Origin: Alphaproteobacteria bacterium
Lineage (GTDB): Bacteria > Pseudomonadota > Alphaproteobacteria > CACZRW01
Reading direction: 5' to 3'
Length of the DNA stretch: 32,805 bases
Assembly: GCA_017507765.1 (NCBI GenBank)
Contig: JAFWAG010000026.1
Span: 1 to 32,805 of the forward strand
Numbering within the stretch: the first letter of the stretch is position 1; every line of letters starts with the position of its first letter. Position numbers and translations under genes: made by a program. Below are positions 1 through 8,009 of the stretch, piece after piece. The notes beneath the pieces are model-generated. The model worked only from the letters and a program-made list of their open reading frames with translations, made no database searches and was not told the origin of the DNA.

Positions 1-2
1 AA

Positions 3-140
3 GCCGAAAAATACGTTACGGATAACTTTGTTTGGACAAAGGATATGGAACTTATCGCTCAGAAGCTTCAGAAGGTAAGCAAAACCCTAAACGGTACCAC
101 CAACTCCCCTCTCGCCCAAAAACTCCTGTGCGAAGAATAA
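3..140 (+). CDS. C-terminal end of an unidentified protein (possibly a glycosyltransferase)
   Basis: An open frame runs from the left edge to a TAA at 138-140 and gives 45 residues ending in LLCEE; the start lies outside the window. The pattern of an Ala-Glu followed by YVTDNFVWTKDMELIAQKL resembles the C-terminal helix of family-4 (group 1) glycosyltransferases, where an 'NFsW...i...L' pattern is common. That resemblance is weak and the fragment is too short for a firm family call. The gene is convergent with the tRNA-Ser that follows. Confidence 0.45.
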   Translation, partial: AEKYVTDNFVWTKDMELIAQKLQKVSKTLNGTTNSPLAQKLLCEE

Positions 141-167
141 ACTATATATAAAGGGAAAGAACTTATT

Positions 168-257
168 TGGCGGAGAGGGAGGGATTCGAACCCTCGATAC
201 GGGAAACCGTATAACAGATTTCGAGTCTGCCGCATTCGACCACTCTGCCACCTCTCC
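168..257 (-). tRNA. tRNA-Ser (anticodon CGA)
   Basis: Read on the minus strand, a 7-bp acceptor stem (GGAGAGG with CCTCTCC), a T arm with the TTCGAAT loop (stem GAGGG/CCCTC) and an anticodon arm with loop CTCGAAA are all present. The anticodon CGA lies at 221-223. An extended variable arm (around ATACGG...CCGTAT) marks it as a class II serine tRNA reading UCG. The discriminator G is at 171, and CCA is encoded at 168-170. Confidence 0.95.
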
Positions 258-271
258 TTTTAAGAAGGGGG

Positions 272-300
272 AGATTACCGCAAGAGCAGCCCAAGTGCAA
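272..300 (-). promoter_or_regulatory. Probable sigma70-type promoter of tRNA-Ser
   Basis: On the minus strand, TTGCAC (295-300) and TAATCT (272-277) are separated by 17 bases. The -10 element ends 14 bases before the mature tRNA 5' end, a sensible distance for a short leader. The call rests on consensus match only. Confidence 0.55.
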
Positions 301-314
301 GCCTAAAGCTTAAA

Positions 315-343
315 TTGACCGCAGATAAAATAAAATGTTATAA
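315..343 (+). promoter_or_regulatory. Probable sigma70-type promoter of the PAS-GGDEF-EAL gene
   Basis: TTGACC (315-320) and TTATAA (338-343) are separated by 17 bases; TATAAA one base later is an alternative -10. The ATG of the downstream gene is at 381, which leaves a leader of about 30 bases. Confidence 0.5.
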
Positions 344-380
344 AGTAGCGATAAGGTAAAATCTAAGCAGATAGGTCAAA

Positions 381-1133
381 ATGTCACATCAAAACGATTT
401 TTTAAACAGCCCTAAGTGCGACATTACTCACATTGCAGACGAGATTCCGGGCATTGTTTTCCAGATTTTGCAGGCTCCGGACGGCATGATATCCTTTCCG
501 TTTTTTTCGGTTGCGGCGCAGCAGCTTCTTGGCCTTGGCAAAAAGGAAATGGAGGAAGCGAAAAACGGTCTGGTTAACTTCATTGTCAAAGAAGATTTTA
601 CCCGTTGGCTTTCGGTTCTTAAAAAACACGCCCGTTCGCTTTCCAGTTTCAGCGAAGAAATCAGGGTTATCGGCAAAGACGGCTCTATTATTCAGTTAAG
701 CGGCATTTCCAAGCCTCTGCCGATAGCGGACAAAAATATCCTTTGGAACACGGTTTTATTTGACATTACCGACCGCAAAGCCACCGAAAAAGCTTTGGAA
801 GACGCACAGAATCAGATTCATACGGTAATATCGTCGCTTCCGTGTAGCCTTTATAAAGGAACGATATATAAGGACGGGCGGATTGTTTTTGAATATGCGA
901 GCGAGGGTATTAAAGAGCTTATGGGTGTCAGTGCCAAAGACATCATGAAGGATTCCGACTTATTTTATAATTGTTTTGTTCCGGAGGATAAGGAGGTTAT
1001 TTTAGCCAACCACAAGGTTTTGTTGCGTTCGAAAAAGCCTCGTCTTTGGGATAAGGAAGTTCAGCTTACCAACGGCAAGTGGGTTCAGTTGAACGCCCGT
1101 CCGGAAAAGACGGCGGAAGGCAATGTTTCTTGA
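381..1133 (+). CDS. PAS-PAS N-terminal part of a cyclic-di-GMP protein, ended by an in-frame TGA
   Basis: This is the 5' part of one gene that continues in the same frame to 2504. It encodes 250 residues holding two PAS domains: the first about residues 16-130, closing with a PAC-like 'DITDRKATEKAL' segment, and the second from about 145 onward. PAS domains sense small ligands, redox state or light, or mediate dimerisation. No membrane segment is visible, so the protein is probably cytoplasmic. The TGA at 1131-1133 (codon 251) follows 'EGNVS' and precedes 'NGIIFDTTERR'. In PAS/PAC sequences that position is normally Trp, so a TGG-to-TGA change is the simplest explanation. If translation stops here, the product is a lone PAS sensor with a truncated second PAS. 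ATG 381 has a weak AGGT ribosome site 8-10 bases upstream. Confidence 0.75.
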   Translation: MSHQNDFLNSPKCDITHIADEIPGIVFQILQAPDGMISFPFFSVAAQQLLGLGKKEMEEAKNGLVNFIVKEDFTRWLSVLKKHARSLSSFSEEIRVIGKDGSIIQLSGISKPLPIADKNILWNTVLFDITDRKATEKALEDAQNQIHTVISSLPCSLYKGTIYKDGRIVFEYASEGIKELMGVSAKDIMKDSDLFYNCFVPEDKEVILANHKVLLRSKKPRLWDKEVQLTNGKWVQLNARPEKTAEGNVS

Positions 1134-2504
1134 AATGGGATAATTTTTGATACGACCGAGCGCAGAGTAGCCCAAGAAAAGCTTCATTTCTTGGCCTATC
1201 ATGACTCTTTAACCGGCGTAGGCAATCGAGAGCTTTTATTTCAACAGTTTCAAGTTTTATTAGATGCGGCAAAGCATAATAACCGGCAAATAGCGGTTTT
1301 ATCGTTAGCACCGGACGGATTAGGGCAGATTAACGCCATTTCCGGCCATGGCCTTGGGGATTTGATTTTAACCAAAGTTGCCCACAGAGTTCAAAAGGTC
1401 TTAGGCAAGAACGATTTACTTGTCCGCATGGCGGGTCATAGGTTTATTGCATTGCTTCCGGATTTAACCAGCCGGTCTTTGGCGGACAAGAAAATCGGCG
1501 AGATTATCAAAGAGTTTGAAACCCCGATAACGGTTAATTCCCAAGATTTTGACGTTACTATCACGATAGGCGTTTGTTTTTATCCTTCTGACGGGGAAGA
1601 TCCGGCTTCTTTAATCAGTCATGCCGATGCGGCCTTAGACTCGGCGAAGTTAAACAATCGAGGCAACGCCACGGTCTTTTCCGAAGAACTGAATATCAGT
1701 ATGGCAAGGAGTTTATACCTTCGGTCCAGATTAAGGCACGCTTTGGAAAACGGAGAAATAATCGCCTATTTCCAACCGCAGGTTAATGTTATTTCCGGAG
1801 AAATCTCCGGCATTGAAGCTTTGGCACGCTGGAATGCTCCGGAAGGCCAGATAAGTCCGGCAGAGTTTATTCCGGTTGCCGAAGAATATGGCTTTATTGA
1901 TGAACTTTCTCGTCAGATAATGCTTGATGCCTGCAAATGGTCAAAGAAGTGGCTTGATAAAGGCTACGGCAAAATACCCATGGCAGTGAATATTTCCGGC
2001 AGGCTTTTTCACAATTCCCGCCAGCTTATCCGCATGGTGCGCCAAACTTTGAAAGAGACCGGATTACCGCCGGAGCTTTTAGAACTGGAGCTTACCGAAA
2101 GCACGGCTATGCTTGACCCGCAAATGGCAATAGCGGTTATCAACCGTCTTGGCGAACAGGGTATAAGCTGTTCCATTGACGATTTTGGTACGGGCTATTC
2201 TTCGCTAGCGATGTTGAAAAGCTTTCCTTTAAAGAAGCTTAAAATAGACCGCTCGTTTATTTTGGATTTAACCTCCGACCGTAACGAAGAAGCGATAGTC
2301 AGAGCCACCATAGCAATATCACGGGCTTTAAACTTAACGGTTTTGGCGGAAGGTGTAGAAACCAAACGCCACTTTGATATTTTAAAAAGCATGGGCTGCG
2401 ATGTTATCCAAGGCTATCTTTTCTCTCGTCCGCTTCCGGCGGCGGATATGGAAAATATGCTTAAAACATGGAATCCTGCTCAGGTTATAGCGGATTTAGC
2501 ATAA
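1134..2504 (+). CDS. GGDEF-EAL C-terminal part of the same gene (probable c-di-GMP phosphodiesterase)
   Basis: Numbering from codon 381, the GGDEF domain covers about residues 265-435 and the EAL domain about 450-700 of 707. The GGDEF signature is degenerate (AGHRF, 351-355) and the upstream metal-site region also deviates, so diguanylate cyclase activity is unlikely. The EAL domain keeps EAL (479-481), the 'VNISG' Asn, 'ELTES', DDFGTGYSS (600-608), 'KIDRSF', 'AEGVET' and 'QGY', so it should hydrolyse c-di-GMP. No good independent start exists after the TGA. The first in-frame candidate, TTG at 1191, falls inside the conserved 'FLAYHDSLTG' motif that opens GGDEF domains, so this part is probably made only by readthrough. 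It ends with TAA 8 bases from a convergent dehydrogenase gene. Confidence 0.75.
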   Translation, partial: NGIIFDTTERRVAQEKLHFLAYHDSLTGVGNRELLFQQFQVLLDAAKHNNRQIAVLSLAPDGLGQINAISGHGLGDLILTKVAHRVQKVLGKNDLLVRMAGHRFIALLPDLTSRSLADKKIGEIIKEFETPITVNSQDFDVTITIGVCFYPSDGEDPASLISHADAALDSAKLNNRGNATVFSEELNISMARSLYLRSRLRHALENGEIIAYFQPQVNVISGEISGIEALARWNAPEGQISPAEFIPVAEEYGFIDELSRQIMLDACKWSKKWLDKGYGKIPMAVNISGRLFHNSRQLIRMVRQTLKETGLPPELLELELTESTAMLDPQMAIAVINRLGEQGISCSIDDFGTGYSSLAMLKSFPLKKLKIDRSFILDLTSDRNEEAIVRATIAISRALNLTVLAEGVETKRHFDILKSMGCDVIQGYLFSRPLPAADMENMLKTWNPAQVIADLA

Positions 2505-2512
2505 AAAGTTAG

Positions 2513-3268
2513 CTACTCTTTCAGCGGTAGTCGAGAGTAAATAAAATCGCTTACCGCCACGGGCAGAGCCATCATAAGCCAAGAAATAAAAGCCATATAA
2601 AAAGGAAAAGTAATCCGTGGTTTATTTCTTTCTGCTCCGGAGCGGATAATTCCCGCCGCTTTATCAGCTTTCATCAATCCGGGCATTGGGAACTTATTTT
2701 TTGCGGTTATTTCAGACTCTACAAACCCCGGACACACGACCGAAACTTTTATCCCGTAAGATTTAAGCCATCCACGCAAAGCCTCGCCCCATATTCTGAC
2801 GGCTCCTTTGCTTCCGGAATAAGCTGGCGCTCCCGGAACTCCTCGGTATCCTGCTAAAGAGCTGATAAGAATTATCTGTCCGCATTTGCGTTTTTGGAAT
2901 ATCGGGATAAGCGGTAAAACCGTATTCATAACTCCGCCAAGGTTTATGGCAAATATTTCCCTTGTTTTAGCTTCGGATTCACCGTCCAAGCTTCCGGTTC
3001 CGGCGGATATTCCGGCGTTGGCAATTACTATATCCAGACAAGACATGCTTTCTGCTTCCGCTATCCACTCTTTCATAGCCTTTTCGTCGGTAACATCTAA
3101 ACAGCGGGTATAAACCGTTGCGCCTTTTTTTTGGCATTTGCTTGCCGTTTCTTCCAAGCGTTCTTTTCGCCGTGCGCACAGGAACAGAATTGTTCCCTGT
3201 TCGGCATATTCCAAGGCTAAAGCTTTGCCTATTCCGCTAGAGGCTCCGGTTATCATAATACTTGCCAT
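2513..3268 (-). CDS. Short-chain dehydrogenase/reductase (SDR family)
   Basis: A classical SDR of 251 residues, the usual size. The NAD(P)-binding motif TGASSGIG is at residues 7-14, NAG at 84-86, the structural Asn at 109, the catalytic Ser at about 137, and YxxxK (Tyr150, Lys154) is intact. The Arg-rich 'CARRKERL' after the second strand suggests NADP(H), by inference. The last 30 residues are hydrophobic ('MAFISWLMMALPVAV'), which may anchor it to the membrane or bind lipid. The frame stays open upstream to 3388, but the start is ATG 3268, where AAGGAGGG lies 5-6 bases upstream. The substrate cannot be inferred. It is divergent from the repeat-protein gene at 3410. Confidence 0.9.
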   Translation of the reverse strand: MASIMITGASSGIGKALALEYAEQGTILFLCARRKERLEETASKCQKKGATVYTRCLDVTDEKAMKEWIAEAESMSCLDIVIANAGISAGTGSLDGESEAKTREIFAINLGGVMNTVLPLIPIFQKRKCGQIILISSLAGYRGVPGAPAYSGSKGAVRIWGEALRGWLKSYGIKVSVVCPGFVESEITAKNKFPMPGLMKADKAAGIIRSGAERNKPRITFPFYMAFISWLMMALPVAVSDFIYSRLPLKE

Positions 3269-3345
3269 AATACCCTCCTTTTTGTTTGCCAAACAGCTTA
3301 TCTGATAAGGTTTTAAAAAACCACCCTCAATATAAAACAAAAAAG

Positions 3346-3375
3346 TTGACAAATAGAAATAAATGAGAGTATACT
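3346..3375 (+). promoter_or_regulatory. Near-consensus sigma70-type promoter
   Basis: A perfect TTGACA (3346-3351) and TATACT (3370-3375), one base from TATAAT, are separated by 18 bases. The following gene has AAGGAG at 3397-3402 and ATG at 3410, giving a short leader. This is the best promoter match in the window and predicts strong expression. Confidence 0.75.
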
Positions 3376-3409
3376 CTGTAAAAATCATCTTTCATTAAGG
3401 AGTATCAAA

Positions 3410-4349
3410 ATGAAAATCGCCGAAGGAATCCACATAATGGCTTATGAAAACGGACTGAAAGCTTATCTTTATGACAAAGATGGCTCTTCGGAGCTTGTTT
3501 CTTTAAACGAAGTATCCAAAGTTGCCGAAGTCGTTGTTAATAAGCTTGATGCTCAGATGTACGAGCAGATTAAGGATTTCAAAATCAAAGAGCTTCACAT
3601 AGTTTCTTCGTTGATTGAAGTTTCTGATATCAGTGCTTTACAGGTTAAGAAGATTTCCAACCATTCTGTTATGGGTACTACTTTTAATGACAGACTTGTC
3701 GTTCCTGCGGACATCAAACTTCCCAAAGGGATTAAGCTAAGCAACCCGATAGTTTTCCTTCCCAGCGGCTATCCCGTGGACCATTCGGCAGAAGTAACGG
3801 ACTTAGACAGTTTTCAGACTGATGCCGATACGGTATCACATTTAACGGCAGAAAATATTAAAAGCCTGAAGATAACTTACGGAGAAATCAAGTCGGATAC
3901 TTTAAGCGGCATTAAAGAAATCGAAGAACTTACATTAGGTGAGAAAGTAATTTTTGCTGATGATAGTTTTATCTGTCCTCCGTGCCAGATTGTAACGTTT
4001 AAAAAAGCCGCTCCAGAGACTTTGGTTTTAAGTTCTGCACCCAAAGAAATATCTTTTGGCGGCAAAGTTCCGTCTTCCAAAATTGCGGCGTCCGGAGTAC
4101 TTGCTCATGTAAATGTAAATAACCTAATGCCGGAAAAATGTCAAAAATCTTGAAGGTTACTATATTGGTCAATTAGTCACTCCGAAAGTAACCGCCGATG
4201 ATATCAGCAGCCTTCGTTTTGATTATCTTGGTTCGGTAAGGCAAGGACAGATACCTTATGCTCCGATGATTGTTCCGGCGGACATAAAGTTTCCAAAGGG
4301 AAATGCCCGTCAGATAATCGGCAACTATATTGTTAAGGAAAGAGATTAA
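3410..4349 (+). pseudogene. Repeat-containing protein of unknown function, interrupted by a frameshift
   Basis: The first frame (ATG 3410) gives 247 residues and stops at TGA 4151-4153. The next frame continues the same kind of sequence to TAA 4347-4349. Removing one A from the A5 run at about 4134-4138 joins them smoothly into about 312 residues ('NNLMPENVKNLEGYYIGQL'). Internal repeats support one gene. 'VPADIKLPKG' in the first part recurs as 'VPADIKFPKG' in the last 30 residues, and short 'xDIxxL / ENIKSL / ENVKNL / DDISSL' units recur, suggesting a repetitive beta-rich or LRR-like fold. No signal peptide or membrane segment is visible, and I do not recognise the family. It has a very strong promoter and ribosome site, and a terminator follows at 4377. 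The break could be sequencing error, real decay or programmed slippage. Confidence 0.65.
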
Positions 4350-4376
4350 ACTCTTTACGCTTTAAAAACTTTTTAT

Positions 4377-4412
4377 ATATGGAGAGGGGAGCAATCTTCT
4401 CTCCATATTTTT
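4377..4412 (+). terminator. Rho-independent terminator after the repeat-protein gene
   Basis: TATGGAGAG (4378-4386) pairs perfectly with CTCTCCATA (4399-4407), extendable by one A-T pair, around a 12-base loop, and is followed by a T-rich tract (4408-4415). It lies 28 bases after the restored stop codon. Confidence 0.8.
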
Positions 4413-4508
4413 ATTTTAAAAGCGCAGTTTAATACATACTTATTGTTCTATTTTGTTTTTTCTTTTCTGGGGTCATAATTTTTTGTGCATAAAAATTATA
4501 AAGCAAGG

Positions 4509-4537
4509 CTTGAATAGGATAAACAAGCACCCTATAT
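4509..4537 (+). promoter_or_regulatory. Heat-shock (RpoH/sigma32-type) promoter of dnaK
   Basis: CTTGAA (4509-4514) and CCCTATAT (4530-4537) are separated by 15 bases. This matches the RpoH consensus of proteobacteria (CTTGAA, then CCCCATnT or the CnnTAT variant), and dnaK is a standard RpoH target. Transcription would start about 35 bases before ATG 4580. No CIRCE inverted repeat is seen here. Confidence 0.65.
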
Positions 4538-4579
4538 AAAGCTTACTTTGTTAATATTTATTAGAAAATGAGGATAAAA

Positions 4580-6493
4580 ATGGGAAAAGTAATTGGTATA
4601 GACTTAGGTACTACAAACTCTTGCGTAGCCATTATGGACGGCAAAGACGCAAAAGTTATTGAAAATTCGGAAGGCAATCGTACGACTCCGTCCATGCTTG
4701 CGTTTACTGATAACGGCGAGCGTTTAGTCGGTCAGCCGGCCAAGCGTCAGGCAGTAACCAATCCGGAGGGAACTTTATTTGCGATTAAACGCCTTATCGG
4801 TCGTCGCTATAATGACAAGATGGTTGATAAAGCCAAATCTTTGGTTCCATATCATATTGTTGCGGGAGACAATGATGACGCATGGGTAGAAGTAAAAGGA
4901 CAAAAATATGCTCCCAGCCAGATTTCCGCCTTTGTATTGCAGAAATTAAAAGAAGATGCCGAAGCCTATCTTGGCGAACCGGTTACTCAGGCGGTTATTA
5001 CCGTTCCTGCTTACTTTGACGACTCGCAAAGACAAGCAACCAAGGACGCCGGAAAGATTGCCGGTTTGGAAGTCCTGCGCATTATTAACGAGCCGACAGC
5101 CGCAGCATTAGCCTATGGTTTGGATAAAAAGAACTCCGGAACCATAGCGGTTTATGACCTTGGCGGCGGTACGTTTGACGTTTCGATTTTGGAAATCGGC
5201 GACGGCGTTTTTGAAGTTAAAGCCACAAACGGAAATACGTTCCTTGGCGGTGAAGACTTTGACGCTCGCATTATTGATTATCTTGCGGACGAATTCAAAA
5301 AAGAACAGGGCATTGACCTCCGTGCCGACCGTTTGGCTTTACAGCGTTTAAAAGAAGCTGCCGAAAAAGCCAAAATAGAACTTTCTTCGGCTCAGCAGAC
5401 TGATGTAAATCTTCCGTTTATCACGGCAGACCAAAGCGGTCCGAAGCACTTAAACATCAAGCTCACCCGTTCTAAATTGGAAGCTTTGGTGGAATACTTG
5501 GTTGTCAGCACGATTGAACCTTGCAAATCCGCTTTAAAAGACGCCGGCTTAAAGCCGAACGAAATTGACGAAGTTGTTTTGGTCGGCGGTATGACTCGTA
5601 TGCCGAAGATTCAGGAAACGGTAAAAGAGTTCTTTGGCCGTGAACCACATAAAGGCGTAAACCCTGACGAAGTTGTTGCTTTGGGTGCAGCCATTCAAGG
5701 CGGCGTATTGAAGGGTGAAGTAAAAGACGTTCTTCTTCTTGACGTTACTCCGTTGTCTTTGGGTATTGAAACCCTTGGCGGCGTATTTACCCGTCTTATT
5801 GAACGCAACACCACCATTCCTACACGCAAGAGTCAGGTTTTCTCTACGGCTGAAGACGGTCAGACCGCAGTTACCATTCGGGTATTCCAAGGCGAACGTG
5901 AAATGACCGTGGACAACAAGTTGCTTGGTCAGTTTGATTTGGTCGGTATTCCTCCTGCGCCTCGTGGTATGCCGCAGATTGAAGTTACTTTTGATATTGA
6001 CGCAAACGGCATTGTGAACGTTTCCGCCAAAGATAAAGCAACCGGCAAAGAACAGACTATCCGCATTCAAGCTTCCGGCGGTCTTGCCGAAGCAGATATC
6101 GAGCGCATGGTCAAAGAAGCGGAACAGCACGCCACGGAAGACAAGGCTCGCCGTGAAGAAGTTGAAACCCGCAATCAGGCGGAAAGCCTTATTCATTCTA
6201 CGGAAAAGACTTTGAAGGAACTTGGCGACAAAGTTTCCGAAGCGGATAAAACCGCCATTGAAACCGAAATTGCCGCTTTGAAGAAAGCACTTGAAGGTAC
6301 CGATGCGGCAGACATCAAAGCCAAAACGGAATCTTTGGTGCAGGCTTCCATGAAGCTTGGCGAAGCTCTTTATAAAGCACAGCAGGCGGAAACTGCCGCT
6401 GCGCCGGAAGGCGATGCCGGAGCCTCTCAGTCCGAATCTCCCAAAGATGAAAGCGTGGTTGACGCTGATTTTGAAGAAGTCAAAAAAGACTAA
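4580..6493 (+). CDS. dnaK: Molecular chaperone DnaK (Hsp70)
   Basis: ATP-dependent chaperone of the cytoplasm that binds exposed hydrophobic peptides with DnaJ and GrpE. The 637-residue product opens with the Hsp70 signature '[18 protein letters not shown]' and keeps '[13 protein letters not shown]' and '[12 protein letters not shown]' in the ATPase domain. It has the '[13 protein letters not shown]' interdomain linker, a substrate-binding domain, a helical lid and the typical acidic tail with 'VVDADFEEV'. An upstream in-frame ATG (4568) exists, but ATG 4580 fits the family N-terminus ([10 protein letters not shown]) and has GAGGA 5 bases upstream. An RpoH-type promoter precedes it, and dnaJ follows after 74 bases with a hairpin between. 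Confidence 0.98.
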   Translation: MGKVIGIDLGTTNSCVAIMDGKDAKVIENSEGNRTTPSMLAFTDNGERLVGQPAKRQAVTNPEGTLFAIKRLIGRRYNDKMVDKAKSLVPYHIVAGDNDDAWVEVKGQKYAPSQISAFVLQKLKEDAEAYLGEPVTQAVITVPAYFDDSQRQATKDAGKIAGLEVLRIINEPTAAALAYGLDKKNSGTIAVYDLGGGTFDVSILEIGDGVFEVKATNGNTFLGGEDFDARIIDYLADEFKKEQGIDLRADRLALQRLKEAAEKAKIELSSAQQTDVNLPFITADQSGPKHLNIKLTRSKLEALVEYLVVSTIEPCKSALKDAGLKPNEIDEVVLVGGMTRMPKIQETVKEFFGREPHKGVNPDEVVALGAAIQGGVLKGEVKDVLLLDVTPLSLGIETLGGVFTRLIERNTTIPTRKSQVFSTAEDGQTAVTIRVFQGEREMTVDNKLLGQFDLVGIPPAPRGMPQIEVTFDIDANGIVNVSAKDKATGKEQTIRIQASGGLAEADIERMVKEAEQHATEDKARREEVETRNQAESLIHSTEKTLKELGDKVSEADKTAIETEIAALKKALEGTDAADIKAKTESLVQASMKLGEALYKAQQAETAAAPEGDAGASQSESPKDESVVDADFEEVKKD

Positions 6494-6518
6494 TTTTTAA
6501 CCTTAAATATCCTCATTG

Positions 6519-6550
6519 CCGCTCTCCTTTTCATTAAGGGGAGCGGTTTT
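6519..6550 (+). terminator. Hairpin between dnaK and dnaJ (attenuator or RNA-stability element)
   Basis: CCGCTCTCC (6519-6527) pairs with GGGGAGCGG (6538-6546) with one G-U pair and a 10-base loop, followed by only four T. The short T tract suggests partial termination or mRNA processing, which would lower dnaJ relative to dnaK. Confidence 0.6.
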
Positions 6551-6567
6551 AAGAGGGGAAAGAAAAT

Positions 6568-7707
6568 ATGGCTAAACGCGACTATTATGAAGTTTTAGGG
6601 GTAAGCCGGGAAGCAACGGTTACCGAAATAAAAAAGTGCTACCGTACTTTGGCAAAGAAATATCACCCTGATTTAAATCCCGGCAATCAAGAAGCAGAGA
6701 TTCATTTCAAAGAAGTTTGCGAAGCCTATGAAATACTTTCTGATGACAACAAACGCAGTGCCTATGACCAATATGGCCACGCCGCTTTTGAAAACGGTGG
6801 CGGCTTTGGCGGAGGGTTCGGCGGTTTTGGAGGCTTTGGCGGCGGAGCCTCGTTTGCCGATTTCTTTGAAGATGTATTTTCTTCGTTTATGGGCGGAGGC
6901 ACTCGTGGTTCTTCGGGGCCGCAGCGTGGCGCAGACTTGCGGCAAGATATTGAAATTACATTGGAAGAAGCATTCTCCGGTGTTAATAAGACCATAAAAA
7001 TCCCGTCCCATAAAGTTTGCCCTGATTGTAACGGCACTGGTTGCGCTGACGGTTCTGCACCGGAACCCTGCCATATGTGCAGAGGTCGAGGCAGAATAAG
7101 ACAAAGCCAAGGTTTCTTTTCGGTTGAAACGGTTTGTCCCGCCTGTAACGGTACCGGCACAACGATAAAAAATCCCTGCCGGAAGTGCGGCGCTCAAGGA
7201 CATATAAGAATTGAAAAGACGCTGGAAGTAACCATTCCCAAAGGCGTAGACACGGGAACCCGTATGCGCATCGCCGGCGAAGGCGATATCGGCAGCAAGG
7301 GAGCATCTAACGGCGACTTGTACCTTTTTATCAATGTAAAAGACCACAAAGTTTTTGCCCGTTCCGGTAACGACCTTTACTGTTCCGTTCCGGTTTCCAT
7401 GATAACGGCGGCTCTGGGCGGCAAAATAGAAGTTCCGTCTTTGGATAAAGGCGAAGCAACGGTTGATGTTCCGGCGGGAACGCAAACCGGCTCTCGGGTA
7501 CGCCTTAAAGACAAAGGTATGCCGATTTTAAACGGCAATTCCCGTGGCAGCCTTTATATAGACTTAAACGTCCAAACTCCGACCCGTCTTACCCAAAGAC
7601 AGGTTGAGCTTTTGAAAGAGTTTGAAAAAGAAGGGCAGAACCACACTCCCTCAGTCGGCGATTTCTTTACTAAAGTCAAAGACTTTATAAACAAAGTTAC
7701 CGAATAA
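6568..7707 (+). CDS. dnaJ: Chaperone protein DnaJ (Hsp40)
   Basis: Co-chaperone that stimulates the DnaK ATPase and delivers substrates. The 379-residue product is a full class A J protein. The J domain covers 1-70 with HPD at 33-35, and a Gly/Phe-rich linker follows at about 76-95. The zinc-binding region has four CxxC repeats ([32 protein letters not shown]), then the C-terminal substrate-binding domains. The fourth repeat deviates from CxxCxGxG (Ala for the first Gly) but keeps both Cys. ATG 6568 has AGGGGAAAG upstream. It is probably transcribed with dnaK. Confidence 0.98.
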   Translation: MAKRDYYEVLGVSREATVTEIKKCYRTLAKKYHPDLNPGNQEAEIHFKEVCEAYEILSDDNKRSAYDQYGHAAFENGGGFGGGFGGFGGFGGGASFADFFEDVFSSFMGGGTRGSSGPQRGADLRQDIEITLEEAFSGVNKTIKIPSHKVCPDCNGTGCADGSAPEPCHMCRGRGRIRQSQGFFSVETVCPACNGTGTTIKNPCRKCGAQGHIRIEKTLEVTIPKGVDTGTRMRIAGEGDIGSKGASNGDLYLFINVKDHKVFARSGNDLYCSVPVSMITAALGGKIEVPSLDKGEATVDVPAGTQTGSRVRLKDKGMPILNGNSRGSLYIDLNVQTPTRLTQRQVELLKEFEKEGQNHTPSVGDFFTKVKDFINKVTE

Positions 7708-8009
7708 TAGATTTTTTCTCGGCTATATTTATTTTTCTCTGCGGTATTTATGCGGAGTTGAATTGTTATTTTCTTTTTACTTTTAGGCTTTTGCCGGATA
7801 CGGCAAAAATTAAATACATAACTTTATCTATTTAAATATTAATGGGAAATCGGCAATTTTATTTCTTTAAATTAAGAAAAAGCGTTCTTCCGGCTATTTT
7901 TCTATTTGCTTTAAGGAATAAAAATGATTATTTTTCTCGACAAGATATTGCCATGACTTTTAGTATATGGTAATCAAAAACGTTCTTAAGTCTGTATGTG
8001 GAGTATATT
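7708..8009. other. Intergenic region between dnaJ and the ATP synthase operon
   Basis: About 300 AT-rich bases with no convincing gene. A weak stem (CTCTGC 7737-7742 with GCGGAG 7752-7757), followed by a T-rich stretch, may end dnaJ transcription. A second hairpin, TTTTGCCG (7789-7796) with CGGCAAAA (7801-7808) around GATA, has no T tract after it. A 10-codon ORF (7924-7956) with AAGGA upstream overlaps the candidate atp promoter and is not supported as a gene. Confidence 0.6.
7937..7966 (+). promoter_or_regulatory. Candidate promoter of the atpHAGDC operon
   Basis: TCGACA (7937-7942) and TAGTAT (7961-7966) are separated by 18 bases, and atpH starts at 8010. The match is moderate and other AT-rich hexamers nearby are possible. 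It is the best candidate for a promoter the operon must have. Confidence 0.35.

Noticed and set aside
1131-1133. Recoding of TGA as Trp (genetic code 4) or selenocysteine
   Set aside because: TGG Trp codons are frequent throughout, TGA ends gpsA and the HemY-like gene, and no second Trp-to-TGA case was seen. Trp, not Sec, fits the PAS alignment.
5549-6196. Long minus-strand ORF opposite dnaK
   Set aside because: It is a shadow of a highly biased coding frame, with no ribosome site and no recognisable protein.
6673-7485. Minus-strand 270-codon ORF opposite dnaJ
   Set aside because: Antisense shadow of dnaJ; the translated sequence has no family features.
7789-7808. TTTTGCCG-GATA-CGGCAAAA hairpin as dnaJ terminator
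   Set aside because: No T tract follows on either strand; it is not a standard terminator.
7924-7956. 10-codon leader-peptide ORF before atpH
   Set aside because: It has AAGGA upstream but no attenuator structure or regulatory residue run, and it overlaps the candidate promoter.
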